A DNA stretch of 47,382 bases from Falciphora oryzae (taxonomy: Eukaryota > Ascomycota > Sordariomycetes > Magnaporthales > Magnaporthaceae). How positions within the stretch are numbered: the first letter of the stretch is position 1; each line of letters opens with the position of its first letter. Of this stretch, positions 41,954 to 47,382 are shown one piece after another. The stretch lies in NCBI GenBank assembly GCA_000733355.1, contig JNVV01000073.1:1-47382 (forward strand). The letters are read 5' to 3'. The position numbers and the translations under genes were made by a program. A model generated the notes under the pieces. The model did no database searches. It was not told where the DNA came from and saw nothing but the letters and a program-made list of their open reading frames with translations.

Positions 41954-44362
41954 TTAAGGGCTTAAACCTCCTCCCGGCACGGCCTCGTTCACGTCGCCGT
42001 CGCCGTCAGCCTCGAGGGCGAAGCGGAAGGCTTCGTTTTTAACGCGCTTTTTAAGCGACGATTTAAACGCCCGCACGAAATTAGCCGGCAGGCCGAGGGC
42101 CAGAAAGTGTGCGTCGGGCATTTCCCGGATACCTTAAATGCTTAATAATCTGTTAAAAAGGTGCTTTAAAAAGCGTTGAGCGGTTTTTTGGATTCCTCGA
42201 TATTGCTAAAGCGACCCGCTAGCGTAAATGCGCGCAAATTCGTCCGCAAACGAGTCAAATAGCTTTACCGCAAAGATACTGGGCGGGATTATTGCGTTAG
42301 ATAATGGATGAAAAGGAAAAGGGTATTGATTTTTTTGGGCAGACTTGATGCCGTAATGCGACGGCAAAATCGCGATTTGCCCGCGGGAAGGTAGTAAAAA
42401 ATCCGGCAATCTACCTAAAAGTGATTGGAAGGGTAAAGCGATTTCGTTTATTTCGTAACTAGCCGGCGCAACGAGCGTTAGCGCTAACGAAGTCCTAAAA
42501 ACGGTTTGTTGCAGGTTCCGAGATATATTAACGTTTTTTACGATGCTTTAGTGCAACGGTGCCGGCGCCAACGTTGTTTGCGCGCTTGCGGGAGGATCTC
42601 GTCGTGCTAGGCTAGAAATTAGCGAGGTTAACTCGCCTAACGGCTTAGTTATGCCGTCGTTATTAATATTAATAACGTTATTATAAATAAGCCCGATCTT
42701 TTGCCTACTACTACCGCCGAAAAGCCGGTAATAGTTTATGGCCGTTTCCGGATTAATAAAAGCTTTTTTGTATATTTCGGTTTGCTTTTTCCGAAAGCTT
42801 TCCCGGATATTAGCAGGAGGCTATTTAAATAATGCAGTTTTAGTTTAAATCGCTACCGCCCACCGCTAAATTTGTGCTAGGCTAAAAAGGTAATGAATTT
42901 TTTTTCGGCTAACGCGCTTAACGAAATACAAAAAAAGCGCGTAGGTATTGCGGAAGTTATTACAAGTTCCTTTCGGCAACGTACATAACCATTTCGCGGT
43001 AAGCTCGTAATATAGCCGAATTAGCGGATTAGATTGCTTCTTTTCCTTTAGCGCTGTACGCATTGTATTAGTAGTCGTTTTCCGGGCAGTTGAGGTCGCC
43101 GCCGGGGTTATCGTTTTTGCTAACCGCATGGTGGATAGGTGATTTCCAAAAAGGTTGCGGGCGCTTGACTTTGCATCGTTAAGCACCTTATTTAAAGGAG
43201 TAAACGGCGCGATCGAAGGTGCGGATCGATAGGAAGTCGAGCTGGATTTTTTCCGTTGAAAGCGGAAATAGTAATCTAAGCTAATCGTTAATTCGCGATT
43301 GGCGTATTGTATTAGCGCTTTAAGGATATCGTCGCTAGAAATGAAGCTATTAAATTTGACGCTATCAAGCCCTTTATCGCAATTAAAAGTGCTTAAAATG
43401 ATTTGCGGGGCGATAACGCGAGGTAGCTTGTATCCGGCCGTCAATTTTGCCTTGGAGTATTTCGCTAACGCGTTTTTTACCTCGTTATCCTTTCGGCTTA
43501 ACCTAACCATGCGCGTTATTTTATAAGCCGACGCGAACTCGGCGAGGGCTCCTTTGCAATTAACGCTAGCAAAGGACGTCGCGGTAGGTATTGCGAAGGT
43601 TAACAGCTTGACGATCGAGCGCGGCTTTGCCCAAAGCCTCTTTTCCGGCAACCAAAACGGCTTTATTAAATGCACGGTAACCTTAACCGATACCCGGATC
43701 TGCAAAGGCTCTTCCGCTACCGGTATCGGTGCCGCGGGCGCTGCGGGCGCTGCGGGCGCTGCGGGCGCTGCGGGCGCGCGAGGCGCTCGAAACGTCGGCG
43801 GTGCCCTAAAGCGAGGTCTTTTTGCCTTAGGCGTGGGTTGGTCGTCCTTTTCCTCTTTAACCCCCCTCACCGCTTTAAAGCGACTCGTTTGCTAACTGGC
43901 GGGTATAGTATCGTCGCTAAAAAGGTCGATTACCGGGTGGGTAAGGTGCTAAAAAGGCGGGTAAAACTCGGACTCGCTCGTGTCGGAGGAGGGCGGTAAA
44001 AAGGATAGGTCCGAAGAGATTACCGCAACCTTTGCTGGTTGCGCCGGCGCTTTGCCCTTCCCCTTTAGAGGCGCCTTTTTTTTTACAAAAGCTCGTTTCC
44101 TAGCCGGCGCTTTTTTGCGTACTTCCTCGGGTGCTAACTTCTCGGTTTCTGGCACCTTTTCGACCTTAGACTCGGTTTCCGGCGCCTGAACGGCGGGCCT
44201 AGCGACTTCGGAGGCTTGCGACGGCGTGCTTTTAAGCTTCAGCTTAATCCTCGGCGTAATTGCCCGGTCCGTTGGCTTTAGGATCCGTGTAGAGCGTTTC
44301 GTCGGTTTTTGGGCGCTTGCCTCCTTATTGGGCGCTTTACGCTTTTGTCGGGGGTCCGGCAT
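41954..44362 (-). pseudogene. ORF2 of the two-gene transposon, about 800 codons, unrecognised protein
   Basis: From the ATG at 44362 one minus-strand frame runs 803 codons to TAA at 41954-41956. It is broken by eight internal stops (five TAG, three TAA) and no frameshift, so the ancestor was a long intact protein; the same frame may extend to about 41626. Residues 1-135 are Lys/Pro/Arg-rich and basic (K-K-K-A-P-L-K-G-K-G-K-A-P). An Ala/Ala/Pro repeat sits near residue 205, encoded by five 9-bp repeats around 43735-43776. The central and C-terminal parts are mixed helical-looking with Lys-rich patches; an acidic D-G-D-G-D-V precedes the end. I recognise no domain. Basic character suggests nucleic-acid binding, an inference. 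It faces the transposase and shares its inactivation pattern. Confidence 0.75.
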
Positions 44363-44473
44363 GGCTACGAGACCCGAAAATCAGCAAAAAAAACGTACGT
44401 TACGGAGTTGGGAATCGCTTCATTACTTTAATCGCGTTAATTTTGGTCTTTACTTTAGTATTGCTGCTTTTAC

Positions 44474-44601
44474 AACGCGCGTTGGTTGATCCGGCCAGGC
44501 CGTCACCTTAAAAAACGCGATTTTCACCGCAAAACGAGGGGGGTGGGTGGGAGTGCACCCTGGTCCGTTGGACCCACTGTGGTTTGGTTCTAAACAGACA
44601 G
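44474..44601 (-). repeat. Right terminal inverted repeat of the two-gene transposon
   Basis: Inverse of 39792-39919; the outermost bases are GGTTCTAAACAGACAG. Confidence 0.95.
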
Positions 44602-45258
44602 CACTGCCCAGACCGAACCGCCACATGTGCACCTCGAGCGTCTGCCGGTGCGGGAGAAGCACAATTGCCAGGTACAGCACTCAAAATGCCCGTCAAAACA
44701 ACAACCCCTTTTTTGGCCCCCTTTCGCCTTGAGCGGCTTCCACCCGTAGTCCCGTTAGTGGCTGAGCGCTGGGTGCTCCAGATCTCCCCTACCCGACTGA
44801 GGGAAAGTATTCCGTACGCATTAGTTCCCAGCTGTGTGAAGGCGCCGCAGGGCTGAGTTCGCGAGGGCTACTTGGGTAGGCAGTTGTAATAAGGCTGTGT
44901 CCGCATTCCTTCGTTGGGCACTCACGCGAGAGTTGCGAGACTCCCAGCCCTTCTTTCAGCCAAGGCACTCGTCAAGGCACCCTACTAGCTGGGTCTAGAT
45001 TCAGGTCTTCTGTTTCTAACCTGAAAAGGCTTACCGCGCAATGCCAGGCTCGGAGAATGTTGGCGCGCACAGCCACCTCCCCTCTCTTCTCCTCCCCATA
45101 ACCGTGCTTTAGTCACGTTTTCGTTCTCTTCACATTTTCGTTCTCTTGGAATCCCAGTCTCCCATGCTCCTACTTGCCCTCCCCCGGCTCATATTGCGAC
45201 GTGCCCTCACAGCCACTTGGAACACCTCTCGACCTGACTGAGTCTTGTGGCGGCAACC
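44602..45258. other. Spacer and likely promoter of the HeLo gene
   Basis: No coding region. Contains the 17-bp tandem duplication described next. Confidence 0.45.
45114..45147 (+). repeat. 17-bp tandem duplication upstream of the HeLo gene
   Basis: CAC[GA]TTTTCGTTCTCTT occurs twice back to back, 112 bases before the ATG. It could be a duplicated regulatory site; no factor can be named. Confidence 0.7.
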
Positions 45259-46185
45259 ATGTCTGGTGGAGTGCTAGAAATCCCGGCCTTCGTCATCGGA
45301 GTGGCAGGCATCTTCACTTCCTGCATCGACGCTTTCAACTACTTCAAGTTTTATCAAGGCGCGACCAGGGACATCGAAGTTGTCCTCCTGAAGCTCGACA
45401 TTGAAAAGGCGCGGCTCCTGATCTGGGGCGAGAATGTTGGCATTCTCTCTGCCAACCCTCGCGACTCGCCGCTCTTGAACCAGGGGATGGCAAAACTCAT
45501 CGAGGACATCCTCAGCAAGATCCAGGACCTCCTGACCTCCTCGGAAAAATTGAGGATCCGGTACGGAGTGCGTGCTTCGGACTCGTCCGTGCCCCGAATG
45601 GTCGACTACATCAGCAAAAAGAGCTTGGCTATTTTCACGCCCTCGCGAAGCCGCTTCCTGGCTCGAAACTCGTCGGCGCTCGCGAGCGTTACCCGTGGGA
45701 GCGCGGCCGCGAGGACCAAGTGGGCGATCCACGACCGGGAGAAGTTCCAAGGGCTCGTCATCGACCTGGCTCACTTCGTGGATCGCCTCTTCGAATTGGC
45801 CAAGATCGACCGAGAGGTCCCGAACCGAATTATCGTCGAGGACATCGAATCCATTGTCGACGCCTCCCAATTGGCCATCGTGGAAGAGGGCACTGAAAAC
45901 TATCCAACCTATTTGGAAGCTGCGAAGTCTGTGAGAACCTCGACCGAGGCTGGAACACTGGATCGCAGAACACTCGAAGAGCAAATCCGCGATGCAGAGG
46001 GCATCCCGGCAGTGCATCCAAGGGCAGCAGCAGGTGCTCACGACGCATCAGAGTTGTGTACGGCCACTTTCAATTCTTGCCTCGAGAAGGAACCTGCCCC
46101 TTTCGTCCAGGCTGTCAGGCTAACTTCGAAATATCAGCGTCTCTGCCGTCGGAAATACAACATCGCGAAACGTACTTCATATTAA
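45259..46185 (+). CDS. HeLo-domain protein (HET-s/LopB-type cell-death domain)
   Basis: ATG at 45259, stop at 46183-46185, 308 residues. A hydrophobic N-terminal helix I-P-A-F-V-I-G-V-A-G-I-F-T-S-C is followed by D-I-E-V-V-L-L-K-L-D-I-E-K-A-R-L and W-G-E-N-V-G-I-L, the hallmarks of the HeLo domain. In HET-S the N-terminal helix inserts into membranes when a C-terminal amyloid signal triggers it. The domain extends to about residue 225 and is followed by an R-R-T-L-E-E-Q segment usual at HeLo ends. No NACHT domain and no clear prion-forming repeat follow in this frame. The last 50 residues look less conserved and may be read through an unspliced intron (possible donor GTGCTC near 46034) leading to the next frame. 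Role in allorecognition is family-based inference. Confidence 0.8.
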   Translation: MSGGVLEIPAFVIGVAGIFTSCIDAFNYFKFYQGATRDIEVVLLKLDIEKARLLIWGENVGILSANPRDSPLLNQGMAKLIEDILSKIQDLLTSSEKLRIRYGVRASDSSVPRMVDYISKKSLAIFTPSRSRFLARNSSALASVTRGSAAARTKWAIHDREKFQGLVIDLAHFVDRLFELAKIDREVPNRIIVEDIESIVDASQLAIVEEGTENYPTYLEAAKSVRTSTEAGTLDRRTLEEQIRDAEGIPAVHPRAAAGAHDASELCTATFNSCLEKEPAPFVQAVRLTSKYQRLCRRKYNIAKRTSY

Positions 46186-46259
46186 CCAGCCCATGCCGCA
46201 GACAGACGACCGGCGAACGCTGCGACGTCCGCGTGCTCGGGTCTCAAGTCGCGGCGGAC

Positions 46260-47198
46260 ATGGATCTACCCTACACTTCCTACCGCCCCCAAGGGTTTCG
46301 ATGGGACGTATCAACCCGCAGCGGTACCAGACGCAACACGATAGGGTGCCTTGTCCAGGACGCTATCGGCGTCAAAAATGTGATCCAGTACGAAGTTGAA
46401 TATGGCGTACTGAGTAACATCTTGAGACTTGGGGCGGATCCCCAGGAGGGGACCAGCGAGCAAGCGACCTTCGTCCAGGCCGTGCTCCCCCTCCAGGTTT
46501 ATGTCTATTGCGCCCCATGTGTGTGCCTCCTTCACACCGCTATCGAGCTCTGCAGGAGCCTAGAGTCGCCACTTGTCAAGGCCCAGTTCCGACCGGACAG
46601 CCGACTGGCGGCGAGCTGCTGCTCAACTGTCGACAGAGGCGAAGGCATGAGAAGGCTCAGCGAATGGGTCAGAGAATGGGAAGCCGAGGCGGCGGGTCAC
46701 CAGTCCAATATCATGGCGACACATCTCGACATGACCTGGCTTGACCAACGGCTGGAACACCTTGACTACGAACAACCTTACAACTTCCAGGAGTCTTCCG
46801 ATATCGGGCGTCGGTATCTCATCCTCGGTGAGGCTGATCACACTTCCGACATGGTTCAAAAAGCGCCCGGGCGGATGCCGAGAGCAGCTGACATCTGGCA
46901 CTTCAAGCCCAACATTGGCGTTGCGACCCGCATCTTGGCCGGCCGCTTCGTCGAGCATCGCCCACCGCCTCTGGCAACACAGGGAACACAGGCAGGCAGC
47001 CTCTCGACTCCGGGGCCGACGCCATCCCCGGCCACGCCCTTCGCGCAGCCCGCGAGCCGCAGGAGACCAGCAAGCCCATCCTCATCAACCTCGGCCAGCA
47101 GGCGACCGAGATACAACGCGGAGTCCCCAAGCGTGGGGATTGAACTTGAAGAAGGCGAAAGCATCGCGCGAAGCGTGGCCGAGGACATGGAGATTTAG
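46260..47198 (+). CDS. Unrecognised ORF downstream of, or continuous with, the HeLo gene
   Basis: An open frame of 312 residues from ATG 46260; the frame is open upstream to about 46056 without ATG. It has a Trp-rich acidic part (V-R-E-W-E-A-E) near 46672 and a Ser/Pro/Arg-rich low-complexity stretch (about 46980-47110), and ends E-E-G-E-S-I-A-R-S-V-A-E-D-M-E-I. I know no family match. Three readings are possible: a separate gene, the C-terminal exons of the HeLo gene joined by an intron between about 46034 and 46260, or partly non-coding. Composition of the last 200 codons looks coding. Confidence 0.4.
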   Translation: MDLPYTSYRPQGFRWDVSTRSGTRRNTIGCLVQDAIGVKNVIQYEVEYGVLSNILRLGADPQEGTSEQATFVQAVLPLQVYVYCAPCVCLLHTAIELCRSLESPLVKAQFRPDSRLAASCCSTVDRGEGMRRLSEWVREWEAEAAGHQSNIMATHLDMTWLDQRLEHLDYEQPYNFQESSDIGRRYLILGEADHTSDMVQKAPGRMPRAADIWHFKPNIGVATRILAGRFVEHRPPPLATQGTQAGSLSTPGPTPSPATPFAQPASRRRPASPSSSTSASRRPRYNAESPSVGIELEEGESIARSVAEDMEI

Positions 47199-47382
47199 AC
47201 CCTCACCAACCGTCCTTCCGCCTCCCACCCCTCTGCCAAAGTAAATCACCCCGGCCTCGCCGCCGCCAGCGCCGCACTCGCAACAAATGCCCTGGAACTG
47301 GAGGTTTCGTCACGGCCTTACGAGGCCGGTCCACAACCACTACAAATCCGCCGTCATCAGCCAGCGCACCGTGTATTGTGCT
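47199..47382. other. Window end, no feature
   Basis: Probably 3' untranslated and intergenic DNA. Confidence 0.3.

Larger units (their letters stand above)
39792..44601. mobile_element. Two-gene DNA transposon with 128-bp inverted repeats and DDE_3 transposase
   Basis: Terminal inverted repeats 39792-39919 and 44474-44601 match at all but one position, starting CTGTCTGTTTAGAACC. Inside are a plus-strand DDE_3 (Tc1/IS630-like) transposase and a convergent minus-strand ORF2 of about 800 codons. A solo LTR (527 bp plus 5-bp duplication) was inserted later, so the original element was 4278 bp. The only flanking duplication visible is the dinucleotide CA (39790-39791 and 44602-44603). Tc1-type elements normally duplicate TA, so either the site was altered or this group differs. 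Both genes carry only C-to-T/G-to-A type stops, so RIP inactivated it. Confidence 0.88.

Noticed and set aside
39792..44601. Starship-type giant element or its tyrosine-recombinase captain
   Set aside because: No DUF3435/YR gene is seen; the transposase has DDE motifs and the element has inverted repeats.
1..47382. tRNA or rRNA genes
   Set aside because: No sequence with a convincing tRNA cloverleaf or rRNA core was noticed by eye; a covariance-model scan (tRNAscan-SE, Infernal) would be decisive.

Overview
The window comes from a filamentous ascomycete (Pezizomycotina, probably Sordariomycetes). Short introns carry CTAAC/CTGAC-type branch points, the genes are GC-rich, and blocks of AT-rich repeats have reading frames broken almost only by C-to-T/G-to-A changes (TAG and TAA, never TGA). 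That pattern is the signature of RIP (repeat-induced point mutation). No organism name can be given from sequence alone.

Layout. (1) 1-17.6 kb is a transposon graveyard: a palindromic foldback element (1-421), an unassigned AT-rich stretch, a complete but dead Ty3/gypsy chromovirus with 295-bp LTRs and a CTAGT target duplication (2747-9678), then a nest in which one foldback MITE (9745-14959) holds two pogo/Fot1 elements, the second of which holds another MITE and a solo LTR. More solo LTRs and a pogo fragment follow. (2) 17.6-24.3 kb is mixed, mostly non-coding DNA with a 148-base assembly gap, a broken RING/RBR-type remnant and a RIP-damaged gene with a Zn2Cys6-like cysteine array. (3) 24.5-26.0 kb is an intact four-exon secreted tyrosinase gene; a decayed conserved gene lies behind it. 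(4) 28.2-39.5 kb holds genes of the fungal NLR/heterokaryon-incompatibility world: a Helo-like/PigL_N protein, a SesB-type serine esterase with seven introns and two lesions, a BTB protein, and a degraded OTT_1508-type deaminase. Three copies of an unclassified dispersed repeat (R1 to R3) lie at 19.2, 27.2 and 30.6 kb. (5) 39.8-44.6 kb is a two-gene DNA transposon with 128-bp terminal inverted repeats. A DDE_3 transposase (split by a solo LTR) faces a convergent ~800-codon ORF2 that I do not recognise. (6) 45.3-47.2 kb is a HeLo-domain gene followed by an unrecognised ORF.

How it fits together. The intact genes look like host accessory genes: one secreted oxidase, and several non-self-recognition or cell-death modules without a NACHT core in the window. 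They sit in a region repeatedly invaded by transposons and sterilised by RIP. The strongest candidates for something new are the two-gene transposon with its unknown ORF2, and the terminal repeats of the pogo/MITE family. Those terminal repeats carry a tandem GAGTG-NNN-CAC motif whose three variable bases are specific to each element and repeated at every end.
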